Of a DNA stretch of 64,000 bases, positions 1-9,339 are shown in pieces. Each line of letters begins with the position of its first letter. Within the stretch, counting starts at the first letter, position 1. Source of the DNA: Emiliania huxleyi CCMP1516 (lineage: Eukaryota > Haptophyta > Isochrysidales > Noelaerhabdaceae); the NCBI RefSeq assembly GCF_000372725.1, contig NW_005201403.1, forward strand, positions 196,259 to 260,258, read 5' to 3'. A program made the position numbers and the translations under genes. The notes below the pieces were generated by a model. That model did not search any database. It was not told the origin of the DNA and saw only the letters and a list, made by a program, of their open reading frames with translations.

Positions 1-1613
1 CGCTGCGCAGGCCGACGAGGCACGTCTCGACGTCGAGCACGTCCTCGCCGCCCGAGCCGGGGGCGACCAGCTCGACGACGAGCGAGTACAGGTTCGGCTC
101 CTCCGCGCTCCAGAGCGCCGGCGCCTCGAGGGTCGCTCCGCCGCGCGCGCGCGCAGGGCAGCCGCGCAGCGACATCAGCCCGTGCGCGTCGTCGTCGAGC
201 AGGGCGTGGTGCGGGTCGGCGTCGTCGGCGCCCGGCGCGGGGCGGCCGACCGCAGACAGCCTGGCGACGTCCACGTCCTCGGCGAGCGTGGGCGGCGCGA
301 GGGTCGCGGCCCACGCCTCGCTGCAGGCCGGCAGCGGCGCCTCGAGGTCCTGCTGGCGTCCGAGGCGGAAGGGGCCGTGGAGCGAGGCGCGCACCGCGAG
401 CCCGCTCTCGGAGAAGGCCTGCGACAGCGTGTCGCGGACATGTCCTGGGCGTGCCCTCTCGCCACGAGCCCGCTCTCTCTGGGCAGGGCTCTGGCCTTCG
501 CGGCGGCGGCTGTGTCCGTGGCGGCGGCGTCGACGATCGAGCCGGCGAGCGCCACGTCGAGCGAGAAGTCGGCAGTGGCGCCGGAGGGAGGGACGGTGGT
601 CGAGACGGCAAAGTCGCGGATGGCGAGGCGCGCGGGCTTCGAGTACAGGAAGCAGTGCCGCTGGATGCCCGACAGCCACCACTGCGGGTTCGGGTTGGGG
701 TTGGGGTTAGGGACAGCCGGCACTGCGGGGCGGCGGGATGGGTGGGGTCGCTGGGTAGCGGGATGGGTGGGGTAGCTGGCGGGTGGGCGTGGGGAGGCGG
801 GGAGGTCTGGGGTGCGGCGGCTGAGGGAGCGGGAGAGGAGAGGCGGGCACCTGCCCGCAGGGAGGGTCTCGGGAGGTGCTAGGAGGCGGCTAGACTTGCC
901 ACCTGGTCTTGGTCCTCGAGGTACGAGCCGTCCGAGTACCGAACCACTTGGACCGAGAGGACGTGTTCGGACGCGGACATCCCCTCGGCGGAGACGAGCT
1001 TGGTCACCTCAAACTCGGCCGGCAGCCGCGAGTCTTGCGAGTAGCCCACCTCGGCCCCGTCGATCCACACCGTCGCCGCCGAGCCGAGCCCGTCCAGCAC
1101 GAGGTACGAGCGGCGGCCGATCCAACGGGCAGGGAGGGTGAACGAGACCTGGTAGGAGCCAACCTCGTTCCGCTCGTCCGTCGGCACGCGCGGCGGGTCG
1201 AGCTTGAACGGATACCGCTCGTTGAGGTAGACGGGCTTGGAGCCGACGCCGGCGACCTCCCACGAGCATGGAACCTGCAGGTCGCCCCAGCCCGCAGCGT
1301 CAAAGCCGCCCGGACCCGACACCGATGGAGCATCCGCTGGCTTTGATGCGAGCGAGAAGGACCAGCGGGCGGGTGTGAGCGCCAGCAACCACGGGCCGGC
1401 CGGCAGCTCGTCGCACAAGCGGCGGCCGAGCACAGCGGCTCGGCTCTCATACGCCCGGAGCGGCACGTGCATTCGCTCCCGGTTAACCTCGAAGCATGCC
1501 TCATCGGCCCACCGCTCACGCGGCTTGGAGGTGGGCATTCGTGTTAATACGTGAAGTTGTACGGCACACGTCGATACGACCAGCAGCTGGTAAGGCCGCC
1601 TCGGGTCGGCCAA
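1..1613 (-). CDS. Glycoside hydrolase family 2 beta-galactosidase, 5' part (runs off the left edge)
   Basis: LacZ-type GH2 enzyme, expected to hydrolyse terminal beta-galactosides. Three exons are visible: 1613-903, 681-490 and 418 to the edge. They join in frame as ...YLEDQDQ/WWLSGIQRH... and ...AAAKAR/AFSESGLAVR.... Family landmarks are VNRERMHVPLRAYES, PCSWEV, VYLNERYPF, the sugar-binding-fold stretch around GSYQVSFTLP, EDQDQWWLSGI, and the Ig-like-domain end LWSAEEPNLYSLVVEL. The catalytic (alpha/beta)8 barrel lies outside the window, so activity cannot be judged. Intron 1 (902-682) is GT-AG and carries CCTGACCC/CCTAGC-type filler. Intron 2 (489-419) is best read as GC-AG with a duplicated exon start. 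The start may be 1613, giving a short hydrophobic leader (LLVVSTCAV), or 1538, which begins nearer the conserved core. I prefer 1538 as the minimal core, but the upstream residues could be a signal sequence. Confidence 0.85.
397..489 (-). repeat. Direct repeat flanking GH2 intron 2
   Basis: CGAGCCCGCTCTC occurs at 397-409 and 465-477, 68 bp apart, once inside the start of exon 3 and once near the 5' end of the intron. The wider context (GCC...GAGAGCGGGCTCG on the coding strand) is also shared. The intron therefore begins with a copy of the next exon's first ~25 nt. The filler between the copies contains a GACATGTCC motif. Confidence 0.75.
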
Positions 1614-1985
1614 GGGCGTCGGGCCGCCAGCACAAAAAGTAATTCCAAGGCGACCGACCCAAACGCTATAAGAGCAAATGCGTTAGTTTTCTGTTTTCTT
1701 TTTTTCATATGTTGCGTTCTTTCTTTCTTTCTACCCGCCTTGACTTCTTTTTCCGTCGCGTGTGTATACTGTCTGAGAGAGAGAACGTGTCGGTACTAAC
1801 ACCAAAAAACAAACACTCTCTCTCTCTCTCTCTCTCCAAAAAACTACTATGTCTTGCAGTGAAAAGTAATCCGAGCCGGCCCGCGGCCGCAATCTCAACG
1901 TTTCTAAACAGCACGTAGCCCGCAAGGCTCGAGCCGCAAGGTCACGCTACGCGCGTACGGGCAGCGCCTGCGCAGCAATGCCTCT
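1614..1985. other. Intergenic spacer with (CT)n microsatellite
   Basis: Locally AT-richer DNA between two minus-strand genes. A (CT)n run lies at about 1816-1836, bordered on both sides by short A-rich stretches (AAAAAACAAACA and CCAAAAAACTAC). The same arrangement of ACA-(CT)n-GAAAAACACTAC recurs near 14590-14630. I see no open frame here with family features. Confidence 0.5.
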
Positions 1986-2750
1986 TTACTGCGCCATGCG
2001 CTCGAGCGCAACGCAAGCCGGCTCCGCGTCGCGCACTGACTGCGCCATCCACTCGGCCGTGCTCGAGCCCCCCCCAGAGCAACCCCACCGCATCACGACG
2101 GACGACATCAGATGCACGAAGCTGCGGACCGACCTGCACGCGGCAGACCGCGCCTCAAGCGGAGCATCGTTCACCGAGGCGCGCACGCGCTCCGTCAGCG
2201 CCATCACCGCCGGACGCCACCACTCCTGCACATGCGCCTGGAGGTCCGACCCGCCTCCCCCAAGCCCCCCCTTCCGCTTGCCCGACTTGAAGACTGCGGC
2301 GTACGTCCATCCGCGCGCGTCGATGCCGAAGAGGTGCCCAAAGGGACAGCGCGCCTCCGTCGCAGCGAGGTCGGCAAGGCGTACAAGCCACTGCAGCATC
2401 TCGTCCAGCTGCTCAGTCGAAAAGTGGCGGCCGTTGTCCGTCACGAGGCTGCCGAATGTGACGATTGGGCCGAGCGCGAGCAGGTACGCCGCCCGCCACG
2501 TGGTCGTGGGCAGCTGCGACGGGAGCGCTACATGGCGCCGGAGGCCGCAGCGCTTCACCAAGAGGCCGCGCCACAGCTCGCTCTGCTCAGGCGCATCAAT
2601 GCTTCGCCGCCACTCTTGGCACACCTCCCGCGACCTGAAGAGTTGGCGCGCGTCGCTGCAGTGGCCGTGCACGTGGAATATCAGGTCGGTCACGAGCAGG
2701 AGGGCGGGTGAGGACTGCACGTCTGGATTGGAGCGCGCAGCTTCGTTCAT
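1986..2750 (-). CDS. F-box-like protein
   Basis: The N-terminal part (ALLLVTDLIFHVHGH..., then REVCQEWRRSI and LWRGLLVKRCG) has the spacing and hydrophobic pattern of an F-box: a helix, a conserved CxxW and a following LW motif. This suggests a substrate adaptor for an SCF-type ubiquitin ligase. The remaining ~190 residues have no recognised fold and include CPFGHLFGIDARGWTYAAVFKSG. The frame is open upstream to 3023, but that stretch contains a triple GAGCTGACCC repeat at about 2908-2933, typical of the spacer filler in this region. I therefore place the start at the Met at 2750. No intron is needed. F-box assignment is by eye. Confidence 0.5.
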   Translation of the reverse strand: MNEAARSNPDVQSSPALLLVTDLIFHVHGHCSDARQLFRSREVCQEWRRSIDAPEQSELWRGLLVKRCGLRRHVALPSQLPTTTWRAAYLLALGPIVTFGSLVTDNGRHFSTEQLDEMLQWLVRLADLAATEARCPFGHLFGIDARGWTYAAVFKSGKRKGGLGGGGSDLQAHVQEWWRPAVMALTERVRASVNDAPLEARSAACRSVRSFVHLMSSVVMRWGCSGGGSSTAEWMAQSVRDAEPACVALERMAQ

Positions 2751-3006
2751 GAGTTCTGAGTCGCTCGCAGCGCGCGCCGGACAATTCTTTTGTCGTGTTG
2801 TGTGTGCCAGTCCCGCCAGTCCGCGCCCTTGTCGTGCCAGCGTGCTGGAGAGATCGGGGGGCGCGGTAGAGCGATTCACAGCTTGACGGCGGTTCCGCCT
2901 CTCCCGAGCTGACCCGAGCTGACCCGAGCTGACCTCAGAGTAGGCCGACAGCTCGACGACAGTCCGTGTCCAGCGTCCACCCATACCGCGTTGGTGTCCA
3001 ATCCGA

Positions 3007-3042
3007 GCCTGGCTGTTCTTCACCTTACTACCTACCTACCTA
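3007..3042 (+). repeat. Short dispersed repeat, copy 1
   Basis: A ~34-bp sequence (GAGCCTGGCTGTTCTTCACC followed by a CTACCTACCTACCT run) recurs at about 27878-27912 with two substitutions. Neither copy is coding. It may be the end of a mobile element or a transcribed spacer motif. Confidence 0.6.
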
Positions 3043-3054
3043 GTCCGTGTCCGC

Positions 3055-4030
3055 GACTCGGCGGGCGATGAGTGGCGCGACTTGGTCAATTTCCCGTACG
3101 GCGAGGAGGGCAACATGGTCGAGTTTGCGAGGCACGGTTTCTTCTTTCAAGTCGGTGCTCGCCCTCTCGACGCTCGGCCGCGAGACGCAGGCGCTGGTGC
3201 GACGATATCTCCCCATCTCTCCCCGAATCCCCCCATATCTCCCCCCGCGAGACGCAGGCGCTGGTGCGGCTGGACGCGACGACGGGCGCGGAGCTCGAGA
3301 CGATTGCCTACGACCCTAAAAGCAACACGGCGGGCATTCTTCTCGACGACGACACCAAGGAGGTGCGCGGGGCGGGCCGAGAGTGCCCGAGAGCAGCCGA
3401 GAGGCAGCCGAGACCAGCCGAGACCAGCCGAGGCCGCCGTGATCAGCCGAGATCCGCCGAGATCAGCCGAGATCAGCCGAGATCAGCCGAGATCAGCCGA
3501 GATCAGCCGCATCCTCTCCTCCACCAAAGAGGTGCGATGAGGCGGACGACGAGACAAGCCTCCCCTCCCTCCGCCGCCTCCCTCTCCGCCTCTGCAAGGT
3601 GCGCGCCGTCTCCTTCAACTACGCGCGCACCGAGCGGCGCTTCTTCGACAAGGAGCTCGAGGCCGACTTCAGGGCGCTCGAGGCGGCGGCGCCCGCCGGT
3701 GCCGAGGTCAGCATCGCGTCGCGCACCCGTGACGAGCAGACGTGGCTCGTGGCACCTAGAAGCGAGAGAGCGGCGTCGGCTGTTTTCTGCCCATTGCAGG
3801 ACGGCGCAGGTGTCACCGCGCTGATGCTCGCCGCTGGCCAGGGCCACAAGCGGATGGTCAACTTGCTGCTGCAGCGCGGCGCAGAGATCGACTTGCAGGA
3901 CAGCAGCGGCGGCACCGCGCTGATGTGCGCCGCTGCCCACAACCACCCCGCCGTCGTCCTCCGCTTGCTTCGGGCGGGCGCGGATACAGGACGGGACCCG
4001 GAGGGGTCTGGGGAGTGGAGCACGTGGTGG
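3055..4030 (+). pseudogene. Chimera: S9-family peptidase propeller fragment followed by ankyrin repeats
   Basis: Exon-like pieces read DEWRDLVNFPYGEEGN..., then LGRETQALVRLDATTGAELE, ILLDDDTKE and VRAVSFNYARTERRFFDK, ending in SIASRTRDEQTWLV. Together these resemble the N-terminal propeller of an S9C-type dipeptidyl/acylaminoacyl peptidase. No catalytic alpha/beta-hydrolase domain follows. Instead the frame runs at about 3800 into two ankyrin repeats (GVTALMLAAGQGHKRMV and GTALMCAAAHNHPAVV). A reading-frame break at about 3150 between FFFQ and SVLALSTLG has no obvious intron. The intron at about 3361-3598 is full of CCGAGATCAG filler. I read this as a broken gene or two captured fragments rather than a working enzyme. 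A real ankyrin protein with an unusual N-terminus cannot be excluded. Confidence 0.55.
3178..3268 (+). repeat. 24-bp exact direct repeat spanning a GC-AG intron
   Basis: The 24 bp at 3178-3201 are repeated exactly at 3245-3268 (core GAGACGCAGGCGCTGGTGCG). Splicing ACGCAG/GCGCTG at both copies keeps the S9-like frame LGRETQALVRLD. The filler between them is made of ATCTCCCC units, the same type as in the multiplied exon at 33838-34108. Confidence 0.8.
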
Positions 4031-4095
4031 GGTCTTTTTTTCGGGCAAATGGGATTTTTTCTTTTTTACCCCGCGTCGTCGGATGTTGCCCGCCC

Positions 4096-5430
4096 ATGTC
4101 CAAGCAGGTCAGCGTCATGTCTGCTCCCGGCAGCCTGCTGCTCGAGAGCATTCTCTCGGAGGACGAACAGTGCCTGGTTCTGCGCTGGCTGTCGGCACGG
4201 CACCTCACGCTCGTCTCGCAGGCGAGCAAGCGCTTCCGCATCCTATGCACGAGCGTCGCCGACGCGGCCATCATCGAGATGCGGGTCGGCGACGTGCCGG
4301 TGCCACACCTGGAAACCACCTTCCATCGGCTCGCGCGCTTGTGCGGCGTTCGCTTTGCGCCCGCAGTCTTCTACTCTGCGGCCATTCGCACAGCCTGTGA
4401 CTTCAAGACCGATATCAGTATCGAGATTGCTGCGATCGAGAAGCTGCACGTGCTCGTGGGCGATCAGCCGCTTGTCGACTCGTATCCTGAAGATGATCCT
4501 GGGCGGCACTTTGAGTTTGGAGAATGCGGCACGGAATGGATGAAGCATGCCATAACGCACACGGAGCATAGTCGCAGAAAGCACATCAAGCACAAGGACG
4601 TGGACGCTGCGATGCAGGTCTTCCTGCGCACACTCCCAATGCGAGCCGATGCGTTACTGCCTGACGAGGAGGAGGACGACGATGACGATTGCGACTTCAA
4701 GAACAAGGACGACGGCGACGATGATGATGACGACGACGACGACGACGATATCGGCAGTATCGGCGTGGCCATCGGGCCACAGTGCGGCGAGCTGTACCTC
4801 AGGCTTTCAGGCCTGCTGCCATTTTGCTCAGACGGAGAATTCACGCGAGAATGGTACAAGACCGCAGCTGACTTCTTTCAAGAGCTCGAATCGGACTTCC
4901 CGTGGAACGGAGCGTACTGGCTTGCTTTGACTCGCGAGGACGCGATCGCCTATGCCATCCTTCACGGCTACCTTGATGGCTTACAACCCGCATCTTTTGC
5001 GAGCAAAATGGAGTCGTTTGCGAGCGAAGTGGCGGAGGCTGACCCGGCAAACCTGCCGGCGGGCAAGGCGCTGATCTTAGCGGTCGCCGAGCGAGTCAGC
5101 ACTACGCTGCAGCCATGTGCCAACCCCGTGTGCTGCCACCAGGCTTGTGACTGCCGACTGGCGAACCCCCATGATGCTTATGCTGGGGGTCGTTGGAATG
5201 GCGGACCCCCATGGTTTCATAATCAGGAGCGAGGGGACTACGATGCCACAGCGCTCGAAACCCTGGGGGGCACCTGCCTGCCCTGCGTGGGCGGCTGCCC
5301 ATCCGCGCGCTTCCTCCGCGAGGCCAACCGGCGCGTCCGCCAGTGGATACGCGAGGGTACACGCCACCCGGAGCGGACCCTCGCCAAGATCGACTTCAAG
5401 CTCGAGACCGGCGTCGCTAAGTGGTACTGA
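4096..5430 (+). CDS. F-box-like protein with acidic tract, H4-like helix and Cys-rich tail
   Basis: A single-exon protein of about 444 residues. The start is the Met at 4096; the open frame upstream to 3925 is low-complexity spacer. Residues ~15-75 (LLESILSEDEQCLVL..., LVSQASKRFRILC) look F-box-like. Residues ~155-180 read MKHAITHTEHSRRKHIKHKD followed by VDAAM, close to the histone H4 alpha2-L2-alpha3 segment around [19 protein letters not shown]. A Glu/Asp tract of ~45 residues follows. The C-terminal third has clustered cysteines (CANPVCCHQACDC and CLPCVGGC), possibly a zinc site. Function unknown; nuclear ubiquitin or chromatin roles are guesses. Confidence 0.6.
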   Translation: MSKQVSVMSAPGSLLLESILSEDEQCLVLRWLSARHLTLVSQASKRFRILCTSVADAAIIEMRVGDVPVPHLETTFHRLARLCGVRFAPAVFYSAAIRTACDFKTDISIEIAAIEKLHVLVGDQPLVDSYPEDDPGRHFEFGECGTEWMKHAITHTEHSRRKHIKHKDVDAAMQVFLRTLPMRADALLPDEEEDDDDDCDFKNKDDGDDDDDDDDDDDIGSIGVAIGPQCGELYLRLSGLLPFCSDGEFTREWYKTAADFFQELESDFPWNGAYWLALTREDAIAYAILHGYLDGLQPASFASKMESFASEVAEADPANLPAGKALILAVAERVSTTLQPCANPVCCHQACDCRLANPHDAYAGGRWNGGPPWFHNQERGDYDATALETLGGTCLPCVGGCPSARFLREANRRVRQWIREGTRHPERTLAKIDFKLETGVAKWY

Positions 5431-5937
5431 GGCCAAGCATCCAATGGCCAGTGTGCGCTGACGGCTTGATGACGAGCCTCGCCTCGCGACCGGCGACTGT
5501 ACTTGCTCTCACGACGCGTGCCACTCGCGCAAGTACCACTGTGCCGTGACCACACTGCGTGCCGTGACCTGTGCCTCTCGCCTCTCTCTTCGGGTGGCTA
5601 ACCTAACCTAGGGGAGAGGGGCTGCTTGCTTACTGTTCAAAAAGTAACAATACAGGGTGCGCGAGGGGGTCGCCGTTGCCGCGCCGCAGCGTACTTGGTC
5701 TCATCCCAGCCAATCAGCACCTAGCGGCGATCGTCGCTGACCGCCAAAACCTTTCCTTTCGCACTTGCGTGGGACACCTACCGCGCACTTAACCTCCCAT
5801 ACCCCCCTGCGCGAACAGCACCACGAGACTTGCACGAAAGAGAGACTAAAAACCATGATTGGGTCCTCCCGCTGCTCAAATCGCTGGCGCCCGCCCGCCT
5901 CAGCAAGCGCGGGCAAGCGGCGATCGAAACAGAACAG
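5431..5937. other. Intergenic spacer
   Basis: Between convergent genes. No family-bearing open frame, repeat or RNA gene recognised. Confidence 0.4.
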
Positions 5938-6487
5938 TCACCGGCGCCTGGAGGTGCGCTCGCCCTGGCCAACAAGAGCGTACTTGTTGAGAGCGTCCGC
6001 AATGGGGCACTCGTCGAAGGCCCATGCACCTGACAGCTTCTTCTTCTGGATCTCCTTCTTCTGGATCTCCTGAAACCCTTTGACCTGCTTGTGGATATCT
6101 GCCGTTGGCCAGTAGATCGTGATTTTGCCGTTGCCGACGGACTTGATCACGCCGGTCGCCGAATGCTTGTTGACTACCATAGCCCCCTCTACCCAGCCCG
6201 CCGGCAAGGTCGTCTGGATGGCCTATGAACAGCCAGCGGGGGGTGAGAGATATTCGGATCGGCGTGTCCTCCTTCTCCTCCACCTCGTCCGCCGCCTCCT
6301 GCGGCTGCTGCTGTGGGCTCGGCTGCTGCTGCGGCTGCTGCGGTGGCTTCGGGGCCGTCCTCGCCCGCTTGGCGACGGGCTTCGCCGTCGCCGCCGCCGC
6401 TGCCTCCGCCTCCGCCGCTGCCGCTGCCTCCGCCACCTCGCCCTCGTATTGCCACACCGTGCCGTTGGGCTCCTTCAGGCGCACCAT
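5938..6487 (-). CDS. Small interrupted gene with KOW/Tudor-like segment
   Basis: The 5' part begins MVRLKEPNGTVWQYEGEV, then has an Ala/Glu run and a Gln/Pro-rich linker. The 3' part lies in another frame and reads GWVEGAMVVNKHSATGVIKS followed by VGNGKITIYWPT. That is an SH3-like barrel pattern (G-x-V, G-x-I, GKI-x-I-x-W) reminiscent of KOW or Tudor-type folds. A basic tail with a duplicated EIQKK follows. The frame changes near 6210 and I find no convincing splice pair, so this is either an unrecognised intron or a one-base frameshift. Function unknown. Confidence 0.35.
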
Positions 6488-6746
6488 CCGCTCCGCGCCT
6501 TTGTCACTCGAAGTGGTTGGCGCTGGCTTGGCGGCTGCTCGCGTACTTGCGCAGAGTCACCTCACTGAGCGTCACCGACTCAGTGACGGAAGCACCGGCA
6601 GAGCGGTTCATGAGCAACTCTATCGCAAAGGGTAGGACCACGACGCTCTGCCCACGGACTTGCCTAATTAGAAAACCGCGCGTGACACGCTTTGAGCTAA
6701 CGATTCGCCGAGCCTGTCGAGCGAGCCGCTGTTGAGCACCATCGCG

Positions 6747-8066
6747 ATGCTGTCCATGCGCGCATGCTTCAAGCAGTCGCTGCCCTGCCTCCACCAACGC
6801 AATGCCCTCCCCTCCGCAACCGATCTCGGCGTGAAACGCTTTGAGCTGGAGTGGTGGCGCAAGCTCGGCGGCGACTCCCTTGAGCCGGTCCTCGCGAGCG
6901 GCGCCGTCGCCCTCCTCGACGCGCAGTGGATAATCAGCCACGCCGAGGCGGGCGGCGTCCTCAACCACCGCCAGGCACTGCCCGAAGAGGCCTTCCTCTC
7001 CCTCGCCGACCTCGTCAAGGCGACCGGCGATTTTGACCTTGCCGTCGCCGCGCTCTCCTCCCCGTGGCTGACCAAGGACCACCCCGACCCGCGCGGAGCC
7101 AACCTCACCCGTGTCGCGAGGGCGCTCAAGGCCCTGCTCTCGCATCCTCGCATCACGCGGCTCGGCGTCTTTTGGGACTTCGGCTCGCTGCACCAGCACC
7201 CCGACCCCCCCAACGGCGTCATGCGCAGCGAGGAGCAGAACGCGCTCTTCAAGCAGGGGCTGGGCTGCCTCGGCACGATCTACTCCCACCCCCACACGAC
7301 CGTGCTGCGGCTTACCTCCTTCCCGGACGGCCACAAGGCTGAGGACCAGCCCGAGGGCACCAACGTGGCCGAGTACTTTGACCGCGGCTGGTGCTTCACG
7401 GAGCAGAGCTGTGCGAGCCTGACAAAGTCCGGCCTCCTCTCGCTCGACCTCGGCAAGATGCGCGACGGCAAGGAGTACGACTACGGCCGCCTCCGAGCGG
7501 ACTGGGGCCAGCACGGCGGCCGGCGCCCTCCGCTGCTGCCGTCTGCCTTCGCGGTGGAGCTGGAGAAGAAGAGCTTCACCAACGGCAAGGACGACAAGCC
7601 GCTCGTGAAGCAGCTGTACGAGGCCGCCTTCGAGGAGCAGTTTGGCAAGGCGACGGAGCTGAGCTACGACATGCTCGGCTGGGGCGACGCGGAGGCGGCG
7701 CAGCTGGCGGAGGTCCTCGCGAGCGGGGCAGCACCGCGGCTCGAGACGCTCTCTCTCTTCGGCAACAAGATTGGCGACGAGGGCTGCAAGGCGCTGGCCG
7801 CCGCCCTCGGCAAGGAGGGGGCAGCGCCGCGGCTCGAGAAGCTCAATCTCGTCGGCAACAGGATCGGCGAGGAGGGCTGCAAGGCGCTGTCCGCCGCCCT
7901 CAAGGAGGGGGCCGCCCCGAGCTTGAAGGCGCGAGACACCCCCTCGCCCCCCCCCCCCCCGCCCAATGCTCATCGCGCCTCCTTTCGCGTGCAGACGCTA
8001 GAGGTGGACAACAAGGAGCAGCCTGAGCTGAAGGCCGTGTGCGAGGAGCGCGGCATCACGCTCTAG
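6747..8066 (+). CDS. Leucine-rich-repeat (ribonuclease-inhibitor type) protein
   Basis: About 440 residues. The N-terminal ~290 residues form a domain I know only as recurring in protist proteins, with LGVFWDFGSLHQHP, SEEQNALFKQGLGCLGTIYS and YFDRGWCFTEQSCASLTKS. The C-terminus has NLRC-like LRRs (LETLSLFGNKIGDEGCKALA and LEKLNLVGNRIGEEGCKALS) and ends LEVDNKEQPELKAVCEERGI. A 66-nt poly-C-bearing stretch (7929-7994) has GC...AG ends. Removing it restores the usual SLK/TLEVDN continuity, so I read it as a GC-AG intron, although it is also in frame. The first Met of the frame is at 6747. Probably a cytoplasmic scaffold or sensor; function unknown. Confidence 0.75.
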   Translation: MLSMRACFKQSLPCLHQRNALPSATDLGVKRFELEWWRKLGGDSLEPVLASGAVALLDAQWIISHAEAGGVLNHRQALPEEAFLSLADLVKATGDFDLAVAALSSPWLTKDHPDPRGANLTRVARALKALLSHPRITRLGVFWDFGSLHQHPDPPNGVMRSEEQNALFKQGLGCLGTIYSHPHTTVLRLTSFPDGHKAEDQPEGTNVAEYFDRGWCFTEQSCASLTKSGLLSLDLGKMRDGKEYDYGRLRADWGQHGGRRPPLLPSAFAVELEKKSFTNGKDDKPLVKQLYEAAFEEQFGKATELSYDMLGWGDAEAAQLAEVLASGAAPRLETLSLFGNKIGDEGCKALAAALGKEGAAPRLEKLNLVGNRIGEEGCKALSAALKEGAAPSLKARDTPSPPPPPPNAHRASFRVQTLEVDNKEQPELKAVCEERGITL

Positions 8067-8610
8067 GCCTCTCGCTCGACGCAAAGCTCTGCGGTGGAGC
8101 GCGGCCACAGCCGCAGGGAGAGGGATCCCCTTTGCCACCACTCGGATCCCCTCGCGGCCACCTCGGAGCGCTCGGTGCTGGGATGGGTGGCGCGCCGCGA
8201 AAGGTGTGTGGCGGGGCCGCTGTTCATTAGATGAGGGCGTGCCGCTCCTGTGCGTGACCGGTATCGTCGTCGAGTATCGATGTCTCTGCATATGCCGAGC
8301 TCCCGCATGAGCAGCAGCTGTGGAGTCGATACGAAAGGACAGCATGGCGGCGACACCGCAAGCGCGTTCGGTCGCGCTCGCCCCGAGGCCGCCGCCGCCG
8401 TCGGTGCAGCGTTCGTGCCTGACTGAACTGCTGGGCTCGCGCTTTGCCCATTGCACAGCGGTGGGTTGACGTGGCTACTGCCAGCCCGCGGCTTGTTCAT
8501 CGGCGGGCTCGGGGCAGCATGCTTCGCGACCAATGCGTGCCCACGCTGGCTCTGCCCTCTCCGCAGCATCGTTGCGACGTTGGCGCCCACACCTCTTCCC
8601 GCGCACTCAA
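8067..8610. other. Intergenic spacer
   Basis: No coherent gene. Competing open frames on both strands reflect high GC only. Confidence 0.4.
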
Positions 8611-9330
8611 CTTATCGTGCTGAGGGCCCAACTTCAGAATCGTGCTTTTTGGGTAGGGTTGGGTTGTTGGCCCGGGTTGGGTTGTTCCGCGTGTTGGGTC
8701 GTCGGCGCGAAGGGTGAGGTCTCGACCGCCGCCGCTCACGCCAGCGGACGGCCACCATCGGTGTTTTTGGCTTCGCCACCGTCCAAGGCGTGCGCCATGC
8801 GCTCGCCGGCATCGAGCGAGCAACGTGATCGACCGAGCGGCTTGCCGTGTGGACGCCTTCTTCTGGCTCTCGTCGAGAGCGTTTTGCGTCCCGGCGGGTG
8901 GGAGAATATGTGTCGTCTGATGTGTCACTGTGTACGTCACATCGGTCTTGATAACAAGCACGGTCGATCCGTCGAAGCGATACACTCGTTCCTATCACGC
9001 TGGAAGGCTGGCACGGAGCTCTGTGCCGGCACACAGAAGAGCCGTGCGGCAAGAGAAGAGCGCGATGGGGAGCGAGAACCGTCAGATTTTCAGGTGTAAC
9101 CTGAAGTCCGTCGCGATGCACTCAATCCCTCCCGAGCGAAAGCCTGTGGCTCTCTCGAACTCGTCGATATATTGCGGATAAACTGCTCTTCCCGCATAGC
9201 TTGCAGAGTCAGAGGCGCAGAAAGGCTGCGAGTGCTCGACGAGTCTTGCGAGCTGCGCGGTCAAACCTGGGGGAACTGACCGCATCAAGGCGGACTTCCG
9301 AAACCTGGGTGAGCACCTCTGACGGTTGGC
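8611..9330 (+). repeat. Dispersed repeat family, copy A
   Basis: Shares long blocks with 39150-39680 in inverse orientation and with 15462-15650. Blocks include CTTCAGAATCGTGCTTTTT, TCGATCCGTCGAAG..., TGGCACGGAGCTCTGTGCC, GGTAACCTGAAGTCC-like and GACTTCCGAAACCT-like segments. Conceptual translations of A and the 39-kb copy also agree (GRSVEAIHSFLSRW versus GRSVEVIHSFPSRW). The family may therefore have been protein-coding once, but no copy is intact. Segment 8795-8880 is in the opposite orientation relative to copy B. Confidence 0.75.
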
Positions 9331-9339
9331 GGGTGCCAT

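Noticed and set aside
1..1613. Bacterial contamination suggested by a LacZ-type gene
   Set aside because: The gene has spliceable introns with the same filler families as its neighbours.
6504..7973. Long minus-strand open frame (489 codons) opposite the LRR gene
   Set aside because: It is the antisense of a clear LRR gene; its Leu/Arg/Glu repeats mirror the LRR codons and no domain is present.
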